The notes beneath the pieces are model-generated. The model saw only the letters and a program-made list of their open reading frames with translations, was not told the origin of the DNA and searched no databases. A program made the translations under genes and the position numbers. Below, in pieces: positions 44,741-53,829 of a DNA stretch of 64,000 nucleotides (positions within the stretch are counted from its first letter, which is position 1; the number at the start of each line of letters is the position of its first letter). Source of the stretch: Bacteroidota bacterium (GTDB lineage: Bacteria > Bacteroidota > Bacteroidia > Bacteroidales > Prolixibacteraceae); the NCBI GenBank assembly GCA_023251455.1, contig JAHEYT010000031.1:59735-123734 (forward strand), written 5' to 3'.

Positions 44741-46387
44741 TCACTGTGCTACTTTCACCAGCTTTATCCGTTCTTCCTTTTCTCCGGAACGAATACTCAG
44801 GATCAAAAAGCCCTGAGGCAAGTTAGCAAGATTCTTCAGAATAATGGATTCTTCAGAATTGAAAGACGCCTGCCAAAGACAAATTCCCTGAAGATTGTAT
44901 ATGCTGATGACACAGTTTTCGTCGATTGAATTGTTCAGATTCCGAATGAAAAGAAAATCAGTAAACGGGTTGGGTGAAACGGCCCAGGAACTTTCCAAAT
45001 TAAAATAGGTGGCGCTGTTTACTTTCAGGTATTTATCGGCTTTCTCGAAATCGGGAATCCCATAGCCCAAAAGCGAGTCAGGTTTATTGTATTGACTGGC
45101 ACTTTGCTCAATAGCCAATTTTGCCATTTTTGCACCGGCATACGGATTGGCTTGTAAAAGGCAAGCTCCCATTCCGGCTAAAACAGGAGATGAAAAGGAG
45201 GTTCCGTTTGCATACCCGATTGTACCGTTGCTGAGTGCCAATGTTGTTCCTGAACCCATGGCAGCTACATTGGGTTTTATAGCTCCACCAAAAGCGGGGC
45301 CAACCGAGCTGAATGTTGCCCAGGTGCCGGTCTTGTCAACAGCTGCAACTCCAATAACGTTTTCGCCGTCGGAAGGTGCGATAATGTGTTTCCACGACTT
45401 ACTTCCTTCGTTTCCAGCGCTGCTAAAAACCAGGATTCCCTTTTGGAAAGCCATATTAGCGCCCTGAGTTACCCTAGTCGTTTTACCATTCAGATCATTA
45501 TAAGTGTGATTCATCCGTGGATCGTCGAATAAATTGTAGCCCAGCGACGAATTAATCACGTCAACACCCAAACTGTCGGCATATTCAGCAGCTGCAATCC
45601 AGTTGTCTTCTTCAATCAGGTATTCAGTAGTTACATCTTCGGAGCGAATCAGGTAAAATGACGCATCAGGAGCAGTGCCGATTAAACTCCCCGGCAAGTT
45701 GCCACCCATGCACGAAAGAACGCTCATTCCGTGGTAGTTTTGATTGTATATATCCGACTGCGGATCAACAAAATCGCGCGTTCCAAGTATCCGGTCCGAA
45801 TTTCGTAAGCTGTCGAATGCTGTGATTGTGTTGGCATTCAGGAAACCCGCATCCAGAATTGCAATCTGAATGCCTTTTCCGCGAAAACCCTGACGGTGCA
45901 AGTACTCGCCCTTTAGTTGAGTGAGTTGGTCGATTGCCAATCCATATTTTGCAGGATCATATTCCGTATTCGCTATCTCATCACTAAATTTATGGTTTGT
46001 CGATTTCAGAACATTTGCCGGTTTGGTAAGCTGAACCATAGCAACAAAAGGAAGAGTGGCAATTTTCTGAATTAAAACAGTATCGGCGGTTCTGACGGTT
46101 GCTCCGTTCAACCATTTCGAGGTGTGTACAATCTCCAATCCATGTTTTTTAAGCGAGTCCAGATAACCCGGAGAAACGGGCAAGTCGGTTTCGTCAATTG
46201 AAATGTGCTGCCGCTTGCGCCGGTCGATGGATCGTTGCGATAAAAAAGCTTCAGGCTGACTAATCAGGTAAGGTGTTCCCTTTTTGTCTTTCAGTTGTAC
46301 CCAATACGAATCAGGCGCTGTATTTTGCGCAGGCAAAATCGTTGCTGAAAGCAAACCGACCAGAACAAAAATCAGTGCCTGTTTCAT
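44741..46387 (-). CDS. Subtilisin-family protease with T9SS sorting domain
   Basis: Secreted S8 serine protease of 548 aa. After a signal peptide (1-20) and a propeptide-like region to about 160, the catalytic triad appears in order: Asp in IQIAILDAGF, His in NQNYHGMSVLSC (HGM instead of HGT), Ser in NGTSFSSPVLAGMG. The C-terminal 80 residues are a type A type IX secretion sorting domain (WAVSPNPFTDFLFIRNL ... GEKEERIKLVKV). It crosses the outer membrane by T9SS and is anchored or released. It follows the YwqK-type gene by 9 nt. Confidence 0.94.
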   Translation of the reverse strand: MKQALIFVLVGLLSATILPAQNTAPDSYWVQLKDKKGTPYLISQPEAFLSQRSIDRRKRQHISIDETDLPVSPGYLDSLKKHGLEIVHTSKWLNGATVRTADTVLIQKIATLPFVAMVQLTKPANVLKSTNHKFSDEIANTEYDPAKYGLAIDQLTQLKGEYLHRQGFRGKGIQIAILDAGFLNANTITAFDSLRNSDRILGTRDFVDPQSDIYNQNYHGMSVLSCMGGNLPGSLIGTAPDASFYLIRSEDVTTEYLIEEDNWIAAAEYADSLGVDVINSSLGYNLFDDPRMNHTYNDLNGKTTRVTQGANMAFQKGILVFSSAGNEGSKSWKHIIAPSDGENVIGVAAVDKTGTWATFSSVGPAFGGAIKPNVAAMGSGTTLALSNGTIGYANGTSFSSPVLAGMGACLLQANPYAGAKMAKLAIEQSASQYNKPDSLLGYGIPDFEKADKYLKVNSATYFNLESSWAVSPNPFTDFLFIRNLNNSIDENCVISIYNLQGICLWQASFNSEESIILKNLANLPQGFLILSIRSGEKEERIKLVKVAQ

Positions 46388-46396
46388 GTTTTTAGA

Positions 46397-47197
46397 TTAA
46401 CGAATTTGCATCAGTCGCATGTATTCATCCGGATTTTGCATGAATTTTTCAGGATCGGGAACACTGTCGCCTTTCGACCGATAAGTGTCTGTTTTTTCTT
46501 TATCCATTCTATCCTGAACTTCCGGATTCAGTAATTTGCCGAGATTGAATTTAAGCGTGTACAGTAGTTCGCCGCTTTCGCTATAATATTTCCAATCCTT
46601 ATCGCGGGCGTCATTGGTGTAAATGGCGTCTAATTCAAGTGTACCGTTTGGAAACCAGGTTTTGAATGCTCCGTACCGAAGTCCTTGCGAATAATTGCAT
46701 TCCAAAAAGGCTTTTCCATCCTGAAAATAGGTGCGATAAATGCCGTTTAGTTTGTCATTTTGCCAGTTCGATTCTTCCAACAGTTCGCCGGTTTTGTAGA
46801 AGCGTTTGCTGGTGCCATTTTTTTGTCCGTTCAGGTAGGTTTCGGTCGACATCACTTTTGAATCGAGCAGGTAAGTCCATTCCCCGATTTTCTTTTGTCC
46901 TGAATATTTTCCCTTGGCAATCTGCTTGCCGCGCTCATCAAATAGTTGGGCTTCCGATTCATCGCTGCCTTCAACAAAATTCATCGTTGCTTTTATTTTT
47001 CCGTTCGGATGAAACCGTTTCATTTCGCCAACCGGCTTATCGTCTTTAAAAGTGGCCTGATAAACCAGCCTTCCTTCGTTATCCTTTTTTGTCCAGAAAC
47101 CCTGTTTCCTTCCTTGGGTATCCACCTGATTTATCGAATTCTGTGCAATCATACTTCCCGATATCAGGAGAAGCAAACAAATAATCAATCCGCGCAT
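46397..47197 (-). CDS. YwqK-type MORN-repeat protein
   Basis: Secreted protein of 266 aa with a signal peptide (1-18, ending MIAQ) and five to seven YwqK/MORN-like repeats, each like GEMKRFHPNGKIKATMNF, NGTSKRFYKTGELLEESNW or GAFKTWFPNGTLELDAIY. The family is sometimes labelled as an antitoxin, but there is no toxin-like partner here. It starts an operon with the T9SS protease, 9 nt apart. Function unknown; a surface or periplasmic binding role is plausible. Confidence 0.85.
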   Translation of the reverse strand: MRGLIICLLLLISGSMIAQNSINQVDTQGRKQGFWTKKDNEGRLVYQATFKDDKPVGEMKRFHPNGKIKATMNFVEGSDESEAQLFDERGKQIAKGKYSGQKKIGEWTYLLDSKVMSTETYLNGQKNGTSKRFYKTGELLEESNWQNDKLNGIYRTYFQDGKAFLECNYSQGLRYGAFKTWFPNGTLELDAIYTNDARDKDWKYYSESGELLYTLKFNLGKLLNPEVQDRMDKEKTDTYRSKGDSVPDPEKFMQNPDEYMRLMQIR

Positions 47198-47376
47198 ATC
47201 TTATCAATTTTTTCGAGCCACTAAGTTAAAGATTTATTTGCCGGAATTGATTTGACAAATAAGCTCAATACTTTTTTTGACTTCCTTTAAATTAATTTAA
47301 CATACATCATATTTTGAGTTTGTTTATTTTTGGTTAACAGAATAGAAACAATGTTTTTCAAAAATTAACTTAAACA

Positions 47377-48036
47377 ATGTCCAGTATGAAACAATTTTTA
47401 CTCTTAGTGGTAGTTTTTTATTTTTTGTGTAGTTCGGCATTTGCCCAGTCTAAAACTGAATTCGGAGTAACTACCGAAGGCTCCCTTTTGATTTTCGGTG
47501 ACATTCCTCATTATTCCCAACCAAAAAAAAATACCCTTGGTGCCGGAATCGGCGTTTATGCCTCGCGTAACATTGCTGGAAAACTTTCAGCCGATCTGGG
47601 TGTAATGTACCGGTTTAAACAAATGAAAGAGTTTTACGATATTGGCTCTACGGGTTATGGTTATGGTGGTTATGATGGTAGTTCTCCATATTCTCCTGAA
47701 ACAGTGCAAGGATGGAAAACCTTTCCTCTGCACTATGTCGTTGTGCCGGTCCATCTTCAATACCTTGTCTACAAAAATATTTTCGTACGTGGTGGAATTG
47801 AGGCCAGTTGGTTAACCAATTACGATACGGGAAAAGATAAAACCGAGTGGAACTGGACTCTCGGGCTTGGCAGTCAATATCACAAATTGAAATGGTCTGT
47901 TAATTACATTCGAGGATTTAAAGATGTTGGGTTTGCCAATAATTTATTCACGGTATACGGTATGCGTTCTGCAACAGCTTATCGAAACAATATGCTGCAA
48001 TTGAGTCTTTCTTACCCTTTGTGGCAGAAAAAATAG
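47377..48036 (+). CDS. Outer-membrane beta-barrel-like protein
   Basis: A 219-aa protein with a signal peptide (FLLLVVVFYFLCSSAFAQ) and amphipathic strands ending in an aromatic residue pattern (NNMLQLSLSYPLW). Glycine- and tyrosine-rich turns include GSTGYGYGGYDGSS. The pattern fits a small eight-strand porin-like or outer-membrane beta-barrel protein; no specific role is known. ATG at 47386 (MKQFLL) is an alternative start. A TATTTTTG lies at 47325-47332 as a weak promoter candidate. Confidence 0.75.
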   Translation: MSSMKQFLLLVVVFYFLCSSAFAQSKTEFGVTTEGSLLIFGDIPHYSQPKKNTLGAGIGVYASRNIAGKLSADLGVMYRFKQMKEFYDIGSTGYGYGGYDGSSPYSPETVQGWKTFPLHYVVVPVHLQYLVYKNIFVRGGIEASWLTNYDTGKDKTEWNWTLGLGSQYHKLKWSVNYIRGFKDVGFANNLFTVYGMRSATAYRNNMLQLSLSYPLWQKK

Positions 48037-48046
48037 CGTAATTTTG
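48018..48046 (+). promoter_or_regulatory. Promoter of the GNAT gene
   Basis: TTTG (48018-48021), 17-nt spacer, TAATTTTG (48039-48046). The -33 part lies within the end of the preceding gene. Expected transcript start is near 48052, before ATG 48068. Confidence 0.65.
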
Positions 48047-48067
48047 TTGTATCATAACCAAAATCAA

Positions 48068-48529
48068 ATGATTGCCATGACCGAATTTGTTCGCACCAAC
48101 AGTGAAAATGCTGACTTCAGGAATCTGATTACCGCTCTGGATCAGGATTTGTATCAACGAAATGGAGAAGCCCAGTTACAATATCGCCAGTATAATCAGG
48201 TCGATCTGATCAATCATGTTGTAGTTGTTTACTTCGAAGGAAAACCAGTTGGCTGCGGCTGCTACAAACTGTTTGATGATAAAACGGTGGAAATGAAGCG
48301 GATGTTTGTTCTGCCCGAAATGCGTGGCAAACAACTTGCAGCACAAATGCTTCAGGAATTAGAAAAATGGGCAGTCGAAGAAAGCAATTCTTCGGCTGTG
48401 CTGGAAACCGGACGCCGGCAGGTAGAAGCTATTCGTTTGTACACAGTCGCTGGTTATTCACTCACCGAAAATTATGGACAATACATTGGTATGGAAGAGA
48501 GTATTTGCTTTCGGAAAGAGTTGAAATAG
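48068..48529 (+). CDS. GNAT-family N-acetyltransferase
   Basis: A 153-aa acetyltransferase. The acetyl-CoA loop is KRMFVLPEMRGKQLAAQMLQ (motif A, with RGKQLA in place of RGxGxA), preceded by PVGCGCYKLFDDKTVEMKRM and followed by AVLETGRRQVEAIRLYTVAGY. ATG 48068 or 48077 could be used; the frame opens at a TTG before them. Substrate unknown. Own promoter within the tail of the upstream gene. Confidence 0.88.
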   Translation: MIAMTEFVRTNSENADFRNLITALDQDLYQRNGEAQLQYRQYNQVDLINHVVVVYFEGKPVGCGCYKLFDDKTVEMKRMFVLPEMRGKQLAAQMLQELEKWAVEESNSSAVLETGRRQVEAIRLYTVAGYSLTENYGQYIGMEESICFRKELK

Positions 48530-48572
48530 GTTTTAATGAGTGGGTGACATTGAGACATAACACCTTTTATTT

Positions 48573-48618
48573 GCACTCATTTAGTGCGAATTACAACAAA
48601 ATGCGCACTATCACAGTG
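48573..48618. repeat. Paired hairpins, left flank of the DUF4143 unit
   Basis: Two 15-nt hairpins GCACT-N5-AGTGC: 48573-48587 (loop CATTT) and 48604-48618 (loop ATCAC), 16 nt apart. A matching pair lies at 50463-50509 on the other side of the ATPase gene. Confidence 0.85.
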
Positions 48619-48621
48619 CAA

Positions 48622-48652
48622 AAAGCCCCGCCGGAATTTCCGACAGGGCTTT
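48622..48652 (+). terminator. Terminator of the GNAT gene
   Basis: AAAGCCCCGCCGG...CCGACAGGGCTTT imperfect stem followed by CTATTTTTT. Confidence 0.7.
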
Positions 48653-48916
48653 CTATTTTTTATTGAATAAAGACTTTTTCTAAGTATTATTTCACTTCTT
48701 CGAAAATAAACACCTATGAAAATCAGCTAATTATAAACTAATGGTACAAATAAGATACAGATGACACTAATTTTATCTGAGAATATATATTCCATCATTC
48801 TGTGTAAAGATACAGTTTTGGCTTGGAATGCCCGTTTATGCAACCATATTATAAAATGTTAATCCTGATGACTGTGGTAAATGTAAACTATTATTTCAAA
48901 TTTTATTTTCTAAATT

Positions 48917-48992
48917 AGGAAGTGAATACCTGCCAAATCAGGAAGTAAATCGACGCCAAATTAGGAAGTAAATTTGCGCCAAATCAGGAAGT
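48917..48992 (+). repeat. Four AGGAAGT repeats at exact 23-bp period
   Basis: AGGAAGT begins at 48917, 48940, 48963 and 48986, each within the longer word GCCAAAT(C/T)AGGAAGTAAAT. The array ends at the -7 element of the DUF4143 gene. Possibly an operator array, or the end of an IS21-type element. Confidence 0.85.
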
Positions 48993-49005
48993 ATTGTTAT
49001 ATTTG
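48973..49005 (+). promoter_or_regulatory. Promoter of the DUF4143 gene
   Basis: TTTG (48973-48976), 21-nt spacer, TATATTTG (48998-49005), 25 bp before the ATG. The -33 element lies between repeats 3 and 4 of the 23-bp array, so a protein bound to the array would affect transcription. Confidence 0.65.
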
Positions 49006-49029
49006 CATTGAAATTCAATTACGCATAAT

Positions 49030-50298
49030 ATGGCAGAAAAGACTTATTTATCGCGCTTGTGTGATCAGGAACTACAAATAGCATTGCAATCGTCAGGAGC
49101 AGTTTTAATTGAGGGAGCCAAGTGGTGCGGAAAAACACGTACTGCATCTGTGGCAGCAAAGAGCATTTTGTATATGCAAGATCCGGATAATTCGGCGTCT
49201 TACCAGGCAATGGCCGACACAAAGCCTTCATTGTTACTTAAAGGTGAAGCACCAAGATTAATTGATGAGTGGCAAATGGCTCCGGTTTTGTGGGATGCAG
49301 TCAGATTCGAAGTTGATAAATGGGGTAATGTCGGTCAGTTTATTTTGACTGGTTCGGCAGTACCTGCTGATAATGTAACTGCACATACTGGTACAGGAAG
49401 GTTTTCCCGAATGTTGATGCGTCCGATGAGTCTATTTGAATCGAATGAATCAAATGGCTCAGTTTCTTTAGGAAGTTTGTTTGGAGGGAATCAGGATATT
49501 GAATCAATGTCCGAATTGTCCATAGAAAAAATAGCTTTTGCTTTATGTAGAGGTGGATGGCCTGCCAGTGTTTTGAAAAATGATGCATCAGCATTACGTA
49601 TGTCAAGAGATTATGTAGAGGCTGTAATTAATCATGATGTATCACGTGTTGATGATGTGGAAAAAAATCCTGAAAGAGTTCGGTTATTGTTGCGATCTCT
49701 GGCAAGAAATATAGCCACAATGGCTTCGATAGAGACGATCAAAAGTGATATTGAAGCGACTGATATTTCAATATCAGATAAAACAATTGGTTCTTACCTA
49801 AATGCATTAAGAAGAATTTTTGTCGTGGAAGATTTGCCTGCTTGGTTGCCGTCAATGCGTTCCAAGTCGGCAATACGGACTTCGGCAAAAAGACATTTTG
49901 TTGATCCATCAATCGCTACGGCAGTGTTGCGAACAAATCCGGATGGGTTGTTGAACGACTTTAATACTTTTGGGTTCCTGTTTGAATCTTTATGCACACG
50001 AGATATTCGTATTTATGCGCAAGCGATTGATGGTGATGTGTTTCATTATCGCGATAAAAGTGGATTAGAATCCGATTTGATTGTTCGGATAAGAGATGGT
50101 CGTTGGGCAGCGATAGAAGTAAAGTTAGGAAACAAACAGATTGAGGAAGCTGCTCAAAATCTATTGGCACTAAAGGCAAAAATTGATGAAGATAAAATGG
50201 GACAAGCCTCATTCTTAATGGTCATAACCGGAGGTCAATATGCCTATCGTCGTAATGACGGTGTTTTGGTAGTTCCTATCGGATGCCTTAAGAATTAG
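49030..50298 (+). CDS. AAA ATPase with DUF4143 (PD-(D/E)xK-like) domain
   Basis: A 422-aa protein. The N-terminal ATPase domain has Walker A in VLIEGAKWCGKTRTA (residues 25-39), Walker B in APRLIDEWQ and sensor-like FILTGSAVP. The C-terminal DUF4143 domain has FLFESLCTRDIRIYA and a nuclease-like ESDLIVRIRDGRWAAIEVKLG (D...E-x-K). The biochemical function of this widespread family is not settled. The gene stands alone with its own promoter, a 23-bp repeat array upstream, and matching hairpin pairs about 0.45 kb upstream and 0.17 kb downstream. Confidence 0.9.
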   Translation: MAEKTYLSRLCDQELQIALQSSGAVLIEGAKWCGKTRTASVAAKSILYMQDPDNSASYQAMADTKPSLLLKGEAPRLIDEWQMAPVLWDAVRFEVDKWGNVGQFILTGSAVPADNVTAHTGTGRFSRMLMRPMSLFESNESNGSVSLGSLFGGNQDIESMSELSIEKIAFALCRGGWPASVLKNDASALRMSRDYVEAVINHDVSRVDDVEKNPERVRLLLRSLARNIATMASIETIKSDIEATDISISDKTIGSYLNALRRIFVVEDLPAWLPSMRSKSAIRTSAKRHFVDPSIATAVLRTNPDGLLNDFNTFGFLFESLCTRDIRIYAQAIDGDVFHYRDKSGLESDLIVRIRDGRWAAIEVKLGNKQIEEAAQNLLALKAKIDEDKMGQASFLMVITGGQYAYRRNDGVLVVPIGCLKN

Positions 50299-50462
50299 GA
50301 TGTGCGTAGTTTTCCCAATTCCGCGTGAAGCCGTAAGTCTAATCATCCGACTTTTTCAATTGATTTCAGTATAAATGTAGCGGATGAAGCTGGTATTTGT
50401 CTCTTCTATAAACTGTTGAATAATTTGTTCATAGTAGCTTATTTTCTGCAAAAAAATATCAT

Positions 50463-50509
50463 GCACTGACTGAGTGCATATTTTAATAAAAATCGCACTA
50501 TCAAAGTGC
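50463..50509. repeat. Paired hairpins, right flank of the DUF4143 unit
   Basis: GCACT-N5-AGTGC at 50463-50477 (loop GACTG) and 50495-50509 (loop ATCAA), 17 nt apart. Same orientation and order as the left pair, whose second loop is ATCAC. Confidence 0.85.
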
Positions 50510-50529
50510 GATTCCATTTTAGACGATTC

Positions 50530-51410
50530 TGTTTATATCATTAGTCGTTGAATTGACAGATATTTCTATAAAAAAGGAAATGTCAAATTTCGGGTATGAT
50601 GATGATGTGCTGTTGAAATGGGAAATAACTGGCACCGGGGGGTGTGGGGGCAGTTATTCTCATTTCAATAGCATGATGAAACGCTCAATGAAGGCTGAAC
50701 AAAGCGACAATGATCGGGAACCGGTTTTATGGGGCAAACAATTCGCAGGTAAAAATAAGTGGAAATGCTGTTGGCGTGTATGTGGAAAGGTGTGGGTGTT
50801 GAGGCACGAAACACTAACACGTGCGGTGCTGAAGCTGGTGAGGTGAACGAAATGAATTAGAGAGCGGCGACGCGAGGAACGAGCGTCAAAGCGAACGATT
50901 GAATGAGTGAGACGAACCGGCTGCAAGCACAAAGGCCATGCGCGAATGCTCCTTTATTTTTACCTGCACCATTAAAGGGCGGTGGGGCTTTTGTGGCTTT
51001 TAGTTTACAGGGGTGAACACTCCGCAGGGCATACCGCTGGTTGGCATGGAGAAAAGCAAGGGTGGTGACTGAATGCAATGTAGTGAATTGGGGTGGGTGG
51101 AATGTAGCTTCCCGTTTTGGCTTTGAGTTCTGGATTGTGGGCTGGAAAGCCAAAGGGGAGCGGAATGAAACTACGGGTAGGCATGAGCAAAATGGAATGA
51201 ATGGAAGCACTCTTGCGTGTGTTTTTGCTTGTGGGTTGGGGCAACTCTTTGGTTTTGCTTTTACAATTAAAATTCAACCTTCAAAAGCAACATCCAATGT
51301 GTTGCCAGTGGGATGGGTACAAAAACCATGACGAAAAATTAAACCGAAGGGTAGGCCGTGGGGAAGCCATGAAAAAGATGGCAAAAGGAACTTGGATGTA
51401 GTGCTTCAAT
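50530..51410 (+). other. G-rich non-coding stretch, possible structured RNA
   Basis: About 0.9 kb with strong G-over-C skew on the plus strand, unlike the AT-rich intergenic DNA elsewhere. Short frames on both strands exist but look low-complexity and none has a protein-like pattern. It begins with a long stem (50605-50677) and contains further inverted words such as GACGCGAGGAACGAGCGTC. It may be a non-coding RNA or a relic of a mobile element; I cannot name a family. Confidence 0.45.
50605..50677 (+). other. Long RNA-like stem with G-rich loop
   Basis: TGCTGTTGAAATGGGAAATA followed by ACTG pairs with CAGT followed by TATTCTCATTTCAATAGCAT, about 24 bp with few mismatches and G-U pairs. The apical loop GCACCGGGGGGTGTGGGGG has two long G runs. 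Confidence 0.65.
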
Positions 51411-51447
51411 TTGGGTTATAGGATATATATCAGTCAAAAACATAAAA

Positions 51448-51479
51448 AACATCGGATTGATTCAATTCAATCCGATGTT
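51448..51479 (-). terminator. hcp terminator
   Basis: AACATCGGATTGA / TTCAATCCGATGTT stem, followed on the minus strand by TTTTTTATG. Confidence 0.88.
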
Positions 51480-51502
51480 AAACTAAAATAAATCAATTAG
51501 CT

Positions 51503-53182
51503 CTATTTCTCTTCAAATGCCTCTACCATTTCTTTTTCGGTTTGAAGGAACAATTTCAAATCTTCGTCGACGGTTTGTATTCCAGAGATTCCGAAATTCT
51601 GAACCAAAACATTGACCACATTTAGTGATAAAAATGCCGGTAATGTTGGCCCGAGGTGGATGTTTTTCACACCCAGATAAAGCAATGCCAGCAATACGAT
51701 GACTGCTTTTTGCTCGTACCATGCAATATTGAATGCAATCGGCAAATCGTTGATATCTTCCAACTCGAAAATTTCTTTTAGTTTCAAAGCCACTACTGCC
51801 AAAGAGTACGAGTCGTTGCACTGTCCGGCATCGATCACACGCGGAATACCGTTGATGTCGCCCAAAGGCAGCTTGTTGTATCGGTATTTGGCGCAACCAG
51901 CAGTCAAAATCACGGTGTCTTTCGGAAGTTTTTCGGCAAATTGAGTGTAATAATCGCGCTCTTTCATACGGCCATCGCAACCGGCCATGACAAAGAATTT
52001 GCGGATTGCTCCGGTTTTAACAGCTTCAACAATTGGACCGGCCAATTCGAAAACCTGGTTGTGAGCGAATCCGCCAATGATTTCACCGGTTTCGATTTCG
52101 GTAGGCGCACCACAGATTTTAGCATGTTCGATAATGGCATGAAAATCTTTCAGTTGGCCTGGTTTGCGGTCGGGGAAATGCATTGCTCCCGGCAATCCGC
52201 TTGCACCGGTAGTGTAAATCCGGTCGCGGTAACCCGCTTTACCCATTGGCGGTACAATGCAATTGGTGGTAAACAGAATGGGACCGTTGAAACTTTCGAA
52301 TTCTTCTTTTTGTTTCCACCAGGCATTTCCATAGTTACCAACCAGATGTTTGTATTTTTTGAAAGCAGGATAATAGTTGGCCGGAAGCATTTCGCTATGA
52401 GTATAAACATCTACTCCGGTTCCTTCAGTTTGAATCAGCAAATCTTCCATATCACGCAGATCGTGACCCGAAATCAGGATTGCAGGATTTTTCCGAACTC
52501 CAATATTTACTTTGGTCATTTCCGGATTTCCGTATGCGGTGGTATTGGCTTTATCGAGTAGTGCCATCACTTCGACACCGAATTTTCCGGTTTCGAGGGT
52601 TAGTGCAACCAGTTCTTCGGCCGATAAATCCAAAGTGGTTGCAGCCAGCCCGCGTTCCAAAAAAGCAAACACTTCCTCGTTTTCGTGATTCAGGTTATAT
52701 GCATGTTCAGCATAAGCAGCCAATCCTTTCAATCCGTAAATAATCAACTCTTTCAGTGAGCGGATATCTTCGTTGGTCTCGCTTAAGATACCAACTTCAG
52801 TAGCTTTCGCTTCAAACTCTTCGGTTGTTGAGGCCGACCAACTGATTGATTCGTGTGTTGGCAAACTGATGTCTGCCTTAATCGCTTTGGCTTTTAATTC
52901 ATCGCGAACTCTCAGCGTTTTCTTGATGCGGATTGAAAATGCTACATCGTCGAAATTGGCGTTGGTGATGGTGCTGAAGAGACCATCGAAAATCACTTTA
53001 TTCACTTTTGCTTCGGCTAAACCAGCTTTGCGCAATTCGCTGTTCAGTGCGGCAACGCCTTTCAGTACGAATAATAATGTATCCTGAAGGTTGGAGACAT
53101 TGCTAACTTTTCCGCATACACCTTTTACTGTGCAACCTATTCCTTTGGCTGCTTCCTGACATTGAAAACAAAACATATTCAT
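51503..53182 (-). CDS. hcp: Hybrid cluster protein (hydroxylamine/NO reductase)
   Basis: Cytosolic iron-sulfur protein of 559 aa. The N-terminal cluster cysteines are in [22 protein letters not shown] (C-x2-C...C...C). Hybrid-cluster ligands lie in [11 protein letters not shown] (Cys), [33 protein letters not shown] and [17 protein letters not shown], with Glu in the [15 protein letters not shown] region. Hcp reduces hydroxylamine in vitro and is regarded as an NO reductase or S-nitrosation enzyme in vivo. No hcr reductase gene is adjacent. It is the leftmost gene of the nitrosative-stress-like island. A palindrome lies upstream at 53268-53298. Confidence 0.97.
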   Translation of the reverse strand: MNMFCFQCQEAAKGIGCTVKGVCGKVSNVSNLQDTLLFVLKGVAALNSELRKAGLAEAKVNKVIFDGLFSTITNANFDDVAFSIRIKKTLRVRDELKAKAIKADISLPTHESISWSASTTEEFEAKATEVGILSETNEDIRSLKELIIYGLKGLAAYAEHAYNLNHENEEVFAFLERGLAATTLDLSAEELVALTLETGKFGVEVMALLDKANTTAYGNPEMTKVNIGVRKNPAILISGHDLRDMEDLLIQTEGTGVDVYTHSEMLPANYYPAFKKYKHLVGNYGNAWWKQKEEFESFNGPILFTTNCIVPPMGKAGYRDRIYTTGASGLPGAMHFPDRKPGQLKDFHAIIEHAKICGAPTEIETGEIIGGFAHNQVFELAGPIVEAVKTGAIRKFFVMAGCDGRMKERDYYTQFAEKLPKDTVILTAGCAKYRYNKLPLGDINGIPRVIDAGQCNDSYSLAVVALKLKEIFELEDINDLPIAFNIAWYEQKAVIVLLALLYLGVKNIHLGPTLPAFLSLNVVNVLVQNFGISGIQTVDEDLKLFLQTEKEMVEAFEEK

Positions 53183-53267
53183 ATTTGATTTATTGGAAAA
53201 GAGAAATTCATTACGTGGCTTTTTTGATAACCGTGCAAGATTTTCTCAATTAATTTTGAAATTAAAT

Positions 53268-53298
53268 AGATTGAATTACTAACATAGTAATTTAATCT
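53268..53298. promoter_or_regulatory. Palindromic operator candidate upstream of hcp
   Basis: AGATTGAATTACT-AACAT-AGTAATTTAATCT, 13-bp arms with one mismatch, centred about 100 bp before the hcp start. It has no T-run and lies between hcp and the next gene, so a dimeric regulator site is likelier than a terminator. It does not match the TTGA-N6-TCAA pattern of FNR. Confidence 0.5.
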
Positions 53299-53439
53299 AT
53301 AATTACTTACAAACAAAATCCAATGATACCAATTCTTCAGAATAGAAGAAATAAATCGGAACCAATTGATTAAGTCGTTGACCTCAATTCTGTCAAAGTG
53401 GAACTAAATAAAAAATCTCTTTTTTCTTTGGTCAACTTA

Positions 53440-53805
53440 TTAATCGTTGATGTTTATTTTTTTAATTTCTTGTTTTTGCAGAGATTTTTTATTCTCTTCT
53501 TTTTTTTCAATAATTTCCTTTGCTTCATGACCTAAGTTTGTAATAACCTTTATTATTTTTGAAACATCGGTTTTAACAGGGTTATATGAGACTGTTAAAA
53601 TCTGCGTTTCTCTATCAAGTTCAGATTTGATAACGCCTTTTTCATAAGCCAGCGTTTTTTCGATTTTAGCTTTACACATTTCTGAATGTGCAGAAGTTTG
53701 TAGTTTTACTACTTTATTATCATCCTTTTTCTGGGCATAAACTGATAATTGCACAAAAAATAATGTAATAATTACAGCTACTGAATAAATCTTCGTTGTT
53801 TTCAT
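53440..53805 (-). CDS. Secreted HMA-like protein with one metal cysteine
   Basis: A 121-aa protein with a signal peptide (1-24, ending VYAQ), then an HMA-type domain (about 30-95) and a charged, lysine-rich tail. The metal loop reads TSAHSEMCKAKIEK: where the family has CxxC, the first Cys is Ser and only the second remains, with a His just before. The strand YEKGVIKSELDRETQILTVSYNP is family-typical. It follows the TonB receptor by 24 bp in one operon. Probably a periplasmic metal-handling protein, with altered ligands. Confidence 0.8.
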   Translation of the reverse strand: MKTTKIYSVAVIITLFFVQLSVYAQKKDDNKVVKLQTSAHSEMCKAKIEKTLAYEKGVIKSELDRETQILTVSYNPVKTDVSKIIKVITNLGHEAKEIIEKKEENKKSLQKQEIKKININD

Positions 53806-53829
53806 TTTTTTAATTTTAAGGTTGATATA

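Noticed and set aside
46397..47197. Antitoxin role of the YwqK-type protein
   Set aside because: The label is inherited from database naming; the protein has a signal peptide, sits next to a protease gene and has no toxin partner.
48917..48992. CRISPR-like array upstream of the ATPase gene
   Set aside because: The conserved part is only about 15 bp in a 23-bp unit, and the remaining bases are too short to be spacers.
50553..51401. Several 66-117 codon reading frames on both strands
   Set aside because: They overlap each other in different frames, lack domain patterns and reflect the G-rich composition of the stretch.
53268..53298. FNR/CRP-type site upstream of hcp
   Set aside because: The half-site AATTACT does not fit TTGAT or TGTGA; kept only as an unassigned palindrome.
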